Source: Phycisphaerae bacterium (lineage in GTDB: Bacteria > Planctomycetota > Phycisphaerae > UBA1845). Taken from it: a stretch of 64,000 nt of DNA. The stretch spans positions 19,839 through 83,838 of the forward strand of contig JAJDDQ010000046.1 in the NCBI GenBank assembly GCA_029260215.1, in the 5' to 3' direction. The notes beneath the pieces are model-generated. The model made no database searches, had not been told where the DNA came from, and worked only from the letters and a program-made list of their open reading frames with translations. This document shows, in pieces, positions 27,339 through 36,086 of the stretch; the first letter of the stretch is position 1, and each line of letters starts with the position of its first letter. The translations under genes were made by a program, and so were the position numbers.

Positions 27339-28268
27339 GTGATCATCCAGACGATCAACTTAACAAAACGCTACGGAAAGCTCGTCGCCCTTAACAACCT
27401 CAACCTCAACATCGAGGATGGCGAGTGCTTCGGCTACATCGGTCCGAACGGTGCGGGGAAAACGACTACCATCAAAATCCTGTCGACGCTGCTTCAGCCG
27501 ACGTGGGGCGAAGCGCGCGTCTGCGGGCACGTGGTCGGGTACGAATCGCGCAAAATCAGGCCGCTTATTGGATACGTTCCCGATTTCTTCGGCGCTTACG
27601 AAGACATGGTCGTGCAGGAGTATCTCGAATTCTTCGCGAGCGCCTACAACATCACCGGAAAAGACCGTGACCGCATCGTGGGAGACGTGTTCGAGTTAAC
27701 CGACCTCTCGCACAAGCGCGACGCATTGGTCGATTCGCTGTCGCGCGGCATGCAGCAGCGGTTGAGTATCGCCCGCGTTCTGCTGCACGATCCCAAAGTG
27801 CTCCTGCTCGACGAGCCGGCCAGCGGGCTGGACCCGCGGGCGCGCATCGAAATTCGAGAGCTGCTCAAAGAACTGCGCAACATGGGCAAGACCATCATCA
27901 TCAGCTCGCACATTCTGCATGAATTGGCTGAATTGTGTACGACGGTCGGCATCATCGAGCACGGTGAAATGCTCCACCACGCGCCGATCGCCAACATCGT
28001 GCGCCAGGCGAAGTTGGCCACGCGCGTTCACGTTCGCGTCGTCGAGCAGCAGGACTTGGCTGCGCTGATGCTTCAAAAGCTGAACGGCGTGCGCGGCGTC
28101 GAAGAACAAAACGGAGCCGTCATCGTCGAGCTTGACGAGCAGACGCACGACTTCTCGCACATCGCCGCTGCCCTGGTGAAAAACAACTTCAAGATTCGCG
28201 AGATTAAAGAGGAAGAGGTCAATCTGGAGACAGCGTTCATGCGCCTGACCAAAGGCCTCGTTCAATGA
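27339..28268 (+). CDS. ABC transporter ATP-binding protein
   Basis: A 309-residue ABC ATPase of the ABC-2/drug and gliding exporter type. Walker A is GPNGAGKTT (about 34-42), the Q-loop follows GYVPDFFGAYEDM, the signature is LSRGMQQRL, Walker B is VLLLDEPASGLDPRA and the switch histidine lies in IISSHILHEL. The C-terminal 80 residues are a typical accessory domain. GTG start (GTGATC), nine bases after the GldG-like gene; its stop codon overlaps the permease start by four bases. It should energise the permease encoded next. The cargo is unknown. Confidence 0.92.
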   Translation: MIIQTINLTKRYGKLVALNNLNLNIEDGECFGYIGPNGAGKTTTIKILSTLLQPTWGEARVCGHVVGYESRKIRPLIGYVPDFFGAYEDMVVQEYLEFFASAYNITGKDRDRIVGDVFELTDLSHKRDALVDSLSRGMQQRLSIARVLLHDPKVLLLDEPASGLDPRARIEIRELLKELRNMGKTIIISSHILHELAELCTTVGIIEHGEMLHHAPIANIVRQAKLATRVHVRVVEQQDLAALMLQKLNGVRGVEEQNGAVIVELDEQTHDFSHIAAALVKNNFKIREIKEEEVNLETAFMRLTKGLVQ

Positions 28269-30079
28269 ACGATGCCAGGACAAGAATCTTCGAGTGGTTC
28301 TGGCGATTGGTGCCCGCCAATCCGATTCTCGTGCGCGTGGTGCAGGGCGGATCGCGTCGTGTGCGGCATCTCTGGCTTCGCGCGGGCTACCTTGCGGCGT
28401 TGATTTTCGTCGTTCTGCTGGTCATGGTCGGGGGCAGCGGCTCCGCATCGACGCTCTCGGACCTGGCCAAGAACGCTTCGAAAATGTTCATGTGGGCGTC
28501 TATTACGCAACTGGCGCTGATGTGTTTTCTCGCGCCAGTCTTCACCGCAGGCGCCATCACGCAGGAGCGCGACGCGCAGACGTTCAACATCCTTCTGTCC
28601 ACGCCGTTGTCCAATGCGCAGATCGTGCTCGGCTCGCTGATGAGCAGGCTGTTCTTTGTGCTCGTGCTCCTTCTCGGCGGGCTGCCCATTTTCCTGATGA
28701 CGATGGTCTATGGCGGTGTCACGTTTGATCAGATTATGCAGAGCTTCGCGATTGCCGGTGCGACGGCGATCATCACGGGGTCGCTGGCCATCTCCATCAG
28801 CATGATTCGCGTCGGCACGCGGCGTACGATTTTCTCTTTTTTTCTCATGATCGGGCTGTACTTGCTGGCTGTGTACGCGCTGGGCAAGTGGGACCGGACG
28901 TGGATACCCGAAGCGCCGGCCAACACGAACGGCGAACGTGTCAGTTGGCTCGCACCGATTCACCCGTTTCTCGCGCTCGATGTCGCCCTGAACCGCGTGC
29001 CCGCACCGGACCCCGCCACGCTGACAGGTCGGGGTGCGATCGCGCGTTTCTGCGCTTCCCAGCCGCACACCGCGTACGTCATCATCACACTGACAGCCTC
29101 ATTTTTGCTGACCGTGTTGGCCGCCGTATTCGTGCGCCGTCCGAAGGACAATGAGGTCGGCATCTTCGGCCGACTTAAGAATCGCATCCTCAAGCACGAA
29201 CCGGGCGAGCGTCGCCGCAAGCCGCGCAAAGTCTGGCGCAATCCCATCGCATGGCGTGAGGCTGTCACCCGCGCGTCGGCCGCTGCGCGCGGCTTTCTCC
29301 AGATCGTCCTGCTCGGCGGCGGAGTCGTCACAGCCATCGGACTCCTGATTTTCTACATCGATTCTCAGGACGTCGCAGCCGCACGGACCTGGCTCGCGGT
29401 TGTCATCATGATCGAACTCGGTTTGATCCTGCTGGTCGCTACCAACACCGCCGCCACAGCCATGACCAAGGAGAAGGAATCCCTGACGCTCGAGCTGCTG
29501 ATGACCACACCGCTGACCAGCCGCGATATTGTCTGGGGCAAACTTCGCGGGTTGATCACGTTTACCGTTCCGATGATCGGCATCCCCACATTCACCGTTT
29601 TACTGTTCGGATTCCACGGCTTGATCGTCGGCGCAGACGACCCGGTCGTGCCCATAGAAGCCGGTTTTCTTGCGGCGGCTCTGATGTTTTCCTATTCCTC
29701 CGCCGCCTGCATGCTCGGATTGCATGTCTCGCTGCACAGCCGAAAAACCGTGCAGGCTGTCATGGTCGGCGTTGGCATTGGTATTGGAACGTGTTTGATT
29801 CTGACGTTCGTCGTCGATTCGATCACCTCCGCCGCCGATCAGTTCGGTGCGAGCATCGCACCGTTTTCGCCCTTCACGGCGCTCAGTACGCTGGTCAACC
29901 CGGTACGGCTGTTCGATTCACCGCAACGACTGGCGGACAGCAGACATGGCCTGCGCGTCTGGAGCCTGATCGGATCCAGCATCGCTATCCTGGTCTATAT
30001 GGCCGGCGTCGCGTGGACGTACAAATCGATGGTCCGCAATTTCGACATGACACTGCGCAAGCAATCCGCCCGCGTGTGA
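28265..30079 (+). CDS. ABC-2 type permease
   Basis: A 604-residue integral membrane protein with about twelve predicted helices in two similar halves (1-300 and 315-604), a fused double ABC-2 permease. Each half has the typical first helix and the cytoplasmic elbow followed by TAGAITQERDAQTFNILLSTP and TAMTKEKESLTLELLMTTP, the same 'E+++ tl+lLl sTPLs' motif twice, which is the ABC-2 permease signature. Translationally coupled to the ATPase gene by a four-base overlap. Together with the GldG-like protein it forms an export or surface-assembly complex in the cytoplasmic membrane. Confidence 0.9.
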   Translation: MNDARTRIFEWFWRLVPANPILVRVVQGGSRRVRHLWLRAGYLAALIFVVLLVMVGGSGSASTLSDLAKNASKMFMWASITQLALMCFLAPVFTAGAITQERDAQTFNILLSTPLSNAQIVLGSLMSRLFFVLVLLLGGLPIFLMTMVYGGVTFDQIMQSFAIAGATAIITGSLAISISMIRVGTRRTIFSFFLMIGLYLLAVYALGKWDRTWIPEAPANTNGERVSWLAPIHPFLALDVALNRVPAPDPATLTGRGAIARFCASQPHTAYVIITLTASFLLTVLAAVFVRRPKDNEVGIFGRLKNRILKHEPGERRRKPRKVWRNPIAWREAVTRASAAARGFLQIVLLGGGVVTAIGLLIFYIDSQDVAAARTWLAVVIMIELGLILLVATNTAATAMTKEKESLTLELLMTTPLTSRDIVWGKLRGLITFTVPMIGIPTFTVLLFGFHGLIVGADDPVVPIEAGFLAAALMFSYSSAACMLGLHVSLHSRKTVQAVMVGVGIGIGTCLILTFVVDSITSAADQFGASIAPFSPFTALSTLVNPVRLFDSPQRLADSRHGLRVWSLIGSSIAILVYMAGVAWTYKSMVRNFDMTLRKQSARV

Positions 30080-30087
30080 CGCACGCT

Positions 30088-30462
30088 TTATCCGAAACCC
30101 AATGCATCGAGTTCGTCCTCATCCAGACCGAAATGATGGCCTATCTCGTGCAGGACGGTCGTGCGAATTTCGTCAACAATCGCCTCGCGCGACGCGACAC
30201 CCGCCTCGACGCTTTCCTGGTAAATCACGATGCGATCCGGCAGCGCGAAAGAATCGTCGATACCACGTTCCGTCAGCGGCGTCCCCTGATACAATCCCAT
30301 CAACTCAAGCGGGTCGTCGATGCCCATCTCGCGACAGGTTCGCGCGTCGGGGCGCGACGCGACATCGATCGCGACGTTGTCGAGGTAACGGGCCAGCGAC
30401 GACGGAATGCCATCGAGCGCCCGCGACACGAGCTTTCGAAACTCACGACGTGAAAGGTTCAT
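30088..30462 (-). CDS. Small zinc metallopeptidase (DUF1025-type)
   Basis: A 124-residue protein with the zincin motif HEIGHHFGLDEDEL at its C-terminus, preceded by TTVLHE, the layout of small putative metallopeptidases of the DUF1025/MMP-like family. The N-terminus is MNLSRREFRKLVSRALDGIP. I start at 30462 rather than the ATG at 30534 because the upstream codons lie inside the divergent sppA gene and carry no similarity. It is convergent with the ABC permease (eight-base gap) and divergent from sppA with only five bases between start codons. Biological role unknown. Confidence 0.8.
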   Translation of the reverse strand: MNLSRREFRKLVSRALDGIPSSLARYLDNVAIDVASRPDARTCREMGIDDPLELMGLYQGTPLTERGIDDSFALPDRIVIYQESVEAGVASREAIVDEIRTTVLHEIGHHFGLDEDELDALGFG

Positions 30463-30467
30463 GATCC

Positions 30468-31463
30468 ATGAATATCCGCCGACGCGCCTTGTGCAAAGCA
30501 GTAACTCTGATGACGCTCGGTGCGACGCTGGCAACCGTGCCCGGCTGCGCGCCCAAAGGCCTGTTGATCATTCCGGTCAGCCCGAATCAAACCGTCAGAG
30601 AGGAAACGCTCGAAAACGCGGGCTTCCTCGCGCCCAAAATCGCCGTAATCGACATCGACGGCCTGATCGTCAACACATCGTCGCCCACTCTGCTCGGCGG
30701 CGGCGAACATCCGGTCAGCTTCCTGGTTGAAAAACTCGATCGGGCTGCTTCGGATAAACGCGTCAAAGCCGTCGTGCTGCGTATCAACTCCCCCGGCGGC
30801 GGGGTCACCGCGAGCGAATTGATGCACACGGAAATCAAGCGATTTCGCGAACGCACCGGCAAGCCCATCGTGACCGTCATGATGGATGTGGCAGCCAGCG
30901 GCGGCTACTACATCGCCTGCGCCACCGACGAAATCATCGCCCACCGCTCCACGGTCACGGGCAGCATCGGCGTCATCATTCAATTGTTCGATGTCACCGG
31001 CACGATGGCCAAGATCGGCATAACGCCCACCATCCTGCGCAGCGGAGACCTCAAGGGCGGCGGCTCACCTTTCAAGAAACTAAGCGACGCCGACCGCGCG
31101 GTCTTCCAGGGCTTGATCGATCACATGTACGGCGAATTCGTCAAAGTCGTGGTCGACGGCCGCCCCGGTCTCACCGAAAGTCGCGTGCGTGAACTGGCCG
31201 ACGGCCGGGTGTACACCGCCCCGCAGGCGCTCGACAACGGATTGATCGACGGCATCGGCACCGTGCGCGACGCCGTCACGGCGGCCAAACACCGCGCGGG
31301 AATCGCAAAGGCCAGTGTCGTCATCTACCACCGGCCATTCGTCCACACGCCGAATATCTACGCCAAAAGCCCCGTCGGCGGCGACATCAACATCATCAAC
31401 GTCCAACTGCCGTCATGGCTCAAAGGCCATTCCGCGCGTTGCATGTACCTGTGGGCACCGTAG
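30468..31463 (+). CDS. sppA: Signal peptide peptidase SppA-like protease, lipoprotein form
   Basis: A 331-residue S49-family serine protease with a Ser-Lys dyad. The N-terminus has a signal peptide and lipobox VPGC (Cys27), so the protein is lipid-anchored outside the cytoplasm rather than membrane-spanning. KAVVLRINSPGGG and MDVAASGGYYIACATDEI contain the nucleophile serine in the second glycine-rich segment, GSIGVI follows, and the general-base lysine lies in SGDLKGGGSPFK. Length is that of the short, 36-kDa type. Its ATG lies five bases from the start of the minus-strand peptidase gene, so its promoter must overlap that coding region. Confidence 0.9.
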   Translation: MNIRRRALCKAVTLMTLGATLATVPGCAPKGLLIIPVSPNQTVREETLENAGFLAPKIAVIDIDGLIVNTSSPTLLGGGEHPVSFLVEKLDRAASDKRVKAVVLRINSPGGGVTASELMHTEIKRFRERTGKPIVTVMMDVAASGGYYIACATDEIIAHRSTVTGSIGVIIQLFDVTGTMAKIGITPTILRSGDLKGGGSPFKKLSDADRAVFQGLIDHMYGEFVKVVVDGRPGLTESRVRELADGRVYTAPQALDNGLIDGIGTVRDAVTAAKHRAGIAKASVVIYHRPFVHTPNIYAKSPVGGDINIINVQLPSWLKGHSARCMYLWAP

Positions 31464-31512
31464 CGCGTCGCCGGCTAATGCGTGGCCATACCTGATTTTG
31501 CAGGTTTTCGCC

Positions 31513-31543
31513 AACCGCCCCCTCACGGTCGCGGCTCTGAAAG
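31513..31543. repeat. Repeat C, copy 2
   Basis: Contains CTCACGGTCGCGGCTCTG, also found with few changes at 24865-24896 and in reverse orientation at 35749-35782. It lies in the 116-base space between the convergent sppA and cytochrome genes. Confidence 0.65.
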
Positions 31544-31579
31544 AGCGAACGGAACCCGCATTCTTGTCGTGTTGGACCA

Positions 31580-32017
31580 CTAACTGTCGTGCTTGTCGTG
31601 GCAGGCGGTGCATGTCGCATTCATCGCGCGGGCCGCCTTCTTCGCTTCCTTGAACTTGCCCGCCAAACCAAGCTCGCCCAGCTCAGCAGCCTGACTTTGC
31701 AACTGCGCCGCCCACTCGCGGTAATCCTGGTACTTGACGGCCTCCTCGTGGAAGCCGTTGATGTTGGCCATCTCCGCAAGCGCCATCGCCTCATGATTCA
31801 GGCGCTTCTCGCGATCCTTGCCCGAGGCGTCGCGCAAAATCGAGAGAATATTCTCAAAGTGCCGATCCTGCTCAATCATCAGACCGTGTAAAGACATCAC
31901 CGGCTTGAACGCTGCCCCACCGCGCGACCGACTCTGTGCGGAACTCTCGCCCGCAGCCAGGTAAAACGTTACCGCGATCGTCGCACACACCATCATGAAA
32001 ACACTTCGTTTTAGCAT
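31580..32017 (-). CDS. c-type cytochrome (c'/c556-like)
   Basis: A 145-residue exported heme protein. The start at 32017 has AAGGAA six bases upstream; the signal peptide is residues 1-27 (hydrophobic FMMVCATIAVTFYLAAG, cleavage near SSAQS). The mature part is a four-helix-like protein with a single C-terminal heme site CTACH at residues 138-142, the arrangement of cytochrome c' and c556. There is no other heme motif. It is the third gene of a minus-strand unit after leuS and a CYTH-domain gene (21-base gap). A role in periplasmic electron transfer or gas binding is likely. Confidence 0.85.
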   Translation of the reverse strand: MLKRSVFMMVCATIAVTFYLAAGESSAQSRSRGGAAFKPVMSLHGLMIEQDRHFENILSILRDASGKDREKRLNHEAMALAEMANINGFHEEAVKYQDYREWAAQLQSQAAELGELGLAGKFKEAKKAARAMNATCTACHDKHDS

Positions 32018-32038
32018 TCGGGTTCCTTTCCCCAACAT

Positions 32039-32602
32039 TCAATCAAAATCAATTCCCATCGGCGAACGTTTCGCACATCGACACGCATCCGCCAACATCC
32101 GCACGTAACTTGATCTTACGTGTTCTGCACCACCCAGGCCCAGCCGTTTTCTCACCGATCCTATTTTCGGCTCGTCCAGCCCTTCAATCTCCACGAAATC
32201 GCCGATCATCGGCACGCGGTCAAGCTCAACATGACACCCTTCCATCACCCATCGCTCGCGACGCTTGCGATAAGACAGCCGGACCTCAAATCCCACAGCC
32301 TCCAGCAACGCACACGCGCGATCGAAATCCCCCACACTTGTCTCGATCTCCGTACGTCGCTTGAAAGCGCTCGGCTGCGCAGGCCCCTTGAACGTAATCG
32401 TAGCCGGCGCGACCGCACCGTCGAGCGTTTCCATCCCGCGAACACGCAGGCCGCAACCGTCCGCCACAAGCGAGCCGTCCGGACGATCGAAGATCACATT
32501 GTGCTCGATGTATCGCCCGACAAACGCACCCCCGCCGCGCTCAAGCTGGAGCAAGACCGCCGCGTGATCCTCGACGCGAAACTTAGCCTCCAACTCGATC
32601 AA
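32039..32602 (-). CDS. CYTH-domain protein (class IV adenylate cyclase / triphosphatase-like)
   Basis: A 187-residue CYTH-fold protein. It begins MIELEAKFRV, which contains the ExExK signature that binds divalent metal and the triphosphate, and continues with paired basic and acidic strands (FKRRTEIETSVG, VELDRVPMIGDFVEIEG). Full length for CyaB-like class IV adenylate cyclases; thiamine triphosphatase or inorganic triphosphatase are equally possible, since sequence alone does not separate them. It starts 11 bases after the leuS stop codon and ends 21 bases before the cytochrome gene. Confidence 0.85.
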   Translation of the reverse strand: MIELEAKFRVEDHAAVLLQLERGGGAFVGRYIEHNVIFDRPDGSLVADGCGLRVRGMETLDGAVAPATITFKGPAQPSAFKRRTEIETSVGDFDRACALLEAVGFEVRLSYRKRRERWVMEGCHVELDRVPMIGDFVEIEGLDEPKIGSVRKRLGLGGAEHVRSSYVRMLADACRCAKRSPMGIDFD

Positions 32603-32613
32603 GCGTCCGCCTC

Positions 32614-35600
32614 CTAATTGGCGACGATGTTCACCAAACGCCCCTTAACCACAATAATCTTCCGCACCGTCTTGCCGGACAATTCCTGCATAATGCGTTC
32701 ATCGCCCAACGCAGCCTCTTCAATAGTCTTCTCATCCGCATCCGCGTGAACGAAAATGCGAGAATTCACCTTCCCGAGAATCTGCACCGCAATCTCGACT
32801 TCCTCATCCCGAGCAAGCGCCGGATCGAACTCAGGCCAAGGCTCATACGCCAGCGTCTCCGCACGCCCCAATCGCGACCAAAGCTCCTCAGCCACATGCG
32901 GCGCGAACGGCGAAACCAAAAGCACAAACGGCTCCACAACCGCCCGAGGGCGACGATCACGCTTCATCATACCATTCACAAACTCGAACATAGCCGCAAT
33001 GGCTGTGTTGTATTTCAATTGCTCCACATCACCAGTGATGGCCTTGATGGTCTTGTGCAACAATCGCAACGTCACGTCGTCCGGTGTATCGTCGGTCAAC
33101 GCGGGCGAAAGCTGATTCGTCTCCTCGTCAACCACCAGTCGCCAGATACGTTGCACGAGCTTGAACAGACCCGGCACGTCGCGCGTATTCCACGGCTTCG
33201 AAGACTCAATCGGCCCCATGTACATCTCATACAAACGAAATGTATCCGCCCCATACTCCTGAATAATATCATCAGGATTGACCACATTCTTCAGGGCTTT
33301 GCTCATCTTGGCCACGAATTGCGTAGCAGGCTCACCGGTGGCCGATACGACATACTCCCCCTGCCCGCGCTGCTCGACTTTGTCATTGGGAATGATACGA
33401 CCGCCCGGCTCGCGGAACGCAAACGACTGAATCATGCCCTGATTCACAAGTCGGCCGAACGGCTCGTTCGTCGAAACGTGGCCTAAGTCAAAAAGAACCT
33501 TGTGCCAAAAACGTGCGTAAAGCAGATGCAAAACCGCATGCTCCGCACCGCCGACATAAAGGTCTATCGGCATCCAGTACTTCTCAGCCTCTTCCGCACA
33601 GAATCGCTCGGTGTTACTCGGGTCGAGAAAACGCAGGTAATACCAGCACGAGCCAGCCCATTGCGGCATGGTGTTCAACTCGCGTTTGAACACCTTCCCG
33701 TCGCGCACAACCTCGCCCCATTCCTCAGCCCGACCGAGCGGCGGCTTGGGCAACGCAGCCCCATCGTCCGTCGAAGGTGCAGGCCGATAGTCGTCCATTT
33801 CCGGAAGCTCGATCGGCAGCGACGCGGCTTCCTCGGGAATGATCGTACCGTCCTTCTCCGCATGCAGAATCGGAAACGGCTCGCCCCAGTAACGCTGCCG
33901 GCTGAACAACCAGTCGCGCAGCTTGTAATTCACCGCCCCGCGACCCATGCCGGTGTCATCAAGCCAGTCAATAATCTTTGCCTTCGCGTCCGTCGTGGAC
34001 AGGCCATTAAGGTCGCAAACGTCTTCCCCCAGTTCCGTCGGACCAACCGGCGACTGAATCGCGACACTCATCTCGCAGAACGGCTCCTCGAACAGGTGCG
34101 GGGCAGCCACATAGAGACGCACAATGTCATCGCGTGACACACTGTCATCAACACCGCCGTGTTCGAGAAAGCTCGTCGCGATCTCCGCCCGCTTCAAAGC
34201 ATCGGCCGACCCATCCGACTTCCAACGCTCGATGCTCTGCGTCAATGCAGCCCGAGCCTTGTCCCGAACGTTGGACAACCCGCCCTTCGCCGTAACCGCG
34301 ACATCGCCAGCCCATTCGACCGTCGGCGCGACAACCGTGCGAATTTCCAAATCAAACGCTTTCGCAAACGCGAAGTCGCGCGTGTCCGAACCGGGGACAG
34401 CCATGATCGCGCCCGTGCCATAGCCCATCAAAACGTAATCCGCCACCCAGATCGGAATACGCTCGCCATTGACCGGGTTGAATGCATACGCACCGGTGAA
34501 CACGCCGGTTTTGGTCTTGGCGTCCGTCGTCCGATCCATATCCGATTTGTGCAGGGCGGACGCAACGTAGCCATCCACCGCCGATTTTTGATCGTGCGTA
34601 ACTATGCGATCGACGATCGGATGCTCCGGCGCGACAACCATGTACGTCGCCCCGTACAACGTGTCAGGCCTCGTCGTGTAAATGCGCAGGACGTTGTCCT
34701 CAGGACGCTCGCCGAACCCGCCTCGACGCCCGAATCGCCACGCGTTGAAATCCGAAACCGCAGGCGCGTCAGGACCACCCGATGCGATCGGAAAATCGAC
34801 CTCAGCCCCAGTGCTCCGCCCCACCCAGTTTCGCTGCATGAGCTTGATCGGCTCAGGCCAATCGAGTTCGTCAAGATCACGAACGAGACGATCGGCATAG
34901 CGCGTAATACGCAGCATCCACTGCCGCAGCGGCCGGCGAAATACGGGATGATCGCCGCGATCGCTGCGCCCCTCGTTCGTGACCTCTTCATTGGCCAACA
35001 CCGTACCCAGCGCCGGACACCAGTTCACCGGCACCTCGCCGATGTAAGCCAACCGCTCACTGTCGATCACGCGACGTCGATCGCCTTCGCTCAACGTCGC
35101 CCATGCAACACATCGCGATGCCTGCGCGTCAAACACGAGTGTCAACGCCTCCGAAACGCGCAACGCCCCCGACTCAAGCTCCTCGATAAGGCTCGCTATG
35201 GGTCTCGATTTCTCCACCCGACGGTCGTACCAACTGTTGAACAGTTGCAGAAAAATCCATTGCGTAAACTTGTAGTATTCAGGCTCACAGGTCACCAGCT
35301 CGCGATCCCAGTCGTAACTGAAACCGAACATCTTGAGCTGTCGCCGCATGTTGGCAATGTTCTTTTTCGTTGTGTCAGCCGGATGCACACCGGTCTCGAT
35401 CGCGTACTGCTCCGCCGGCAACCCGAACGCGTCGAATCCGATCGGATGCAGCACGTTGAACCCGCGCATACGCTTGAACCGCGAGAGAATATCCGTAGCG
35501 CAATAACCGACCGGGTGCCCGACATGAAGACCAGCCCCGCTCGGATAGGGAAACATATCCAGCACGTAGCACTTGGGCTTGGACGCATCGAACCCTTCAT

Positions 35601-35712
35601 CACCCGGATTCAGCGTGCGAAACACGCCCTCCCGCGCCCACCGCTCCTGCCACGCAGGCTCGATCCGACGATGATCGTACGCCCCCAATTTCGAGCGATC
35701 CATTTCCGACAT
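32614..35712 (-). CDS. leuS: Leucyl-tRNA synthetase
   Basis: A 1032-residue class I aminoacyl-tRNA synthetase that charges tRNA-Leu in the cytoplasm. HIGH motif is PYPSGAGLHVGH (about 55-66), the KMSKS loop is KMSKALKN near residue 801, and the editing CP1 domain occupies the middle; DNYRPAPS and WYYLRFLDPSNTERFC are also typical. It is about 170 residues longer than E. coli LeuS; the extra sequence lies in the first half, for example the segment with SIERWKSDGSADALK near 510 and the insertion around 165-240. Followed by the CYTH and cytochrome genes. Confidence 0.96.
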   Translation of the reverse strand: MSEMDRSKLGAYDHRRIEPAWQERWAREGVFRTLNPGDEGFDASKPKCYVLDMFPYPSGAGLHVGHPVGYCATDILSRFKRMRGFNVLHPIGFDAFGLPAEQYAIETGVHPADTTKKNIANMRRQLKMFGFSYDWDRELVTCEPEYYKFTQWIFLQLFNSWYDRRVEKSRPIASLIEELESGALRVSEALTLVFDAQASRCVAWATLSEGDRRRVIDSERLAYIGEVPVNWCPALGTVLANEEVTNEGRSDRGDHPVFRRPLRQWMLRITRYADRLVRDLDELDWPEPIKLMQRNWVGRSTGAEVDFPIASGGPDAPAVSDFNAWRFGRRGGFGERPEDNVLRIYTTRPDTLYGATYMVVAPEHPIVDRIVTHDQKSAVDGYVASALHKSDMDRTTDAKTKTGVFTGAYAFNPVNGERIPIWVADYVLMGYGTGAIMAVPGSDTRDFAFAKAFDLEIRTVVAPTVEWAGDVAVTAKGGLSNVRDKARAALTQSIERWKSDGSADALKRAEIATSFLEHGGVDDSVSRDDIVRLYVAAPHLFEEPFCEMSVAIQSPVGPTELGEDVCDLNGLSTTDAKAKIIDWLDDTGMGRGAVNYKLRDWLFSRQRYWGEPFPILHAEKDGTIIPEEAASLPIELPEMDDYRPAPSTDDGAALPKPPLGRAEEWGEVVRDGKVFKRELNTMPQWAGSCWYYLRFLDPSNTERFCAEEAEKYWMPIDLYVGGAEHAVLHLLYARFWHKVLFDLGHVSTNEPFGRLVNQGMIQSFAFREPGGRIIPNDKVEQRGQGEYVVSATGEPATQFVAKMSKALKNVVNPDDIIQEYGADTFRLYEMYMGPIESSKPWNTRDVPGLFKLVQRIWRLVVDEETNQLSPALTDDTPDDVTLRLLHKTIKAITGDVEQLKYNTAIAAMFEFVNGMMKRDRRPRAVVEPFVLLVSPFAPHVAEELWSRLGRAETLAYEPWPEFDPALARDEEVEIAVQILGKVNSRIFVHADADEKTIEEAALGDERIMQELSGKTVRKIIVVKGRLVNIVAN

Positions 35713-35748
35713 AACTATCGCTCCATCAAGCGTCGTTCAACACAAAGA

Positions 35749-35782
35749 GACGAACAGAGCCGCGACCGTAAGGGAGCGGTTT
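35749..35782 (+). repeat. Repeat C, copy 3
   Basis: Contains CAGAGCCGCGACCGTAAGGG, the reverse complement of the core seen at 31513-31543 with one change. It lies 37 bases before the leuS start and about 70 bases from repeat A copy 4, so the leuS upstream region is largely repeat DNA. Confidence 0.65.
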
Positions 35783-35852
35783 GCAAAAGAACACGATCCC
35801 AGGAAACCCGCGCCATCACCACCAAACCGATCCGTTTCTTCTGTTTGAATCA

Positions 35853-35994
35853 AGTGTTTTGTCAAGCCCAAAACAATGAGCGGGTGCCCCACCTCTTCAG
35901 AGGTGGGGGAGTCGAATAGTCCCTCGGATTCGACTTCCCCACGGCTAAAGCCGTGCGGCACCCAACTCATCAATTGAGTTGTGACGAAGCACTA
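35853..35994 (-). repeat. Palindromic repeat A, copy 4 (reversed)
   Basis: Inverted orientation, like copy 3. Both hairpins are present, the second with one substitution (CACGGCTAAAGCCGTGCG). The ends are TGTTTTGTCAAGCCC and GACGAAGCACTA. It lies between leuS and the HEAT-repeat gene, both on the minus strand. The flanking 35995-36086 contains nothing assignable. Confidence 0.88.
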
Positions 35995-36086
35995 TGTGCT
36001 CAAGACAAAGGCAAGGAACGTGCTTCCACGGCCCGCACCCGACAACCGAATAAGGCCTTGCGCGCCGACACGTCCAACCAGCGGAT

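Noticed and set aside
34159..35919. Open frame of 586 codons on the plus strand
   Set aside because: Antisense to leuS and reaches into repeat A; no recognisable domain.
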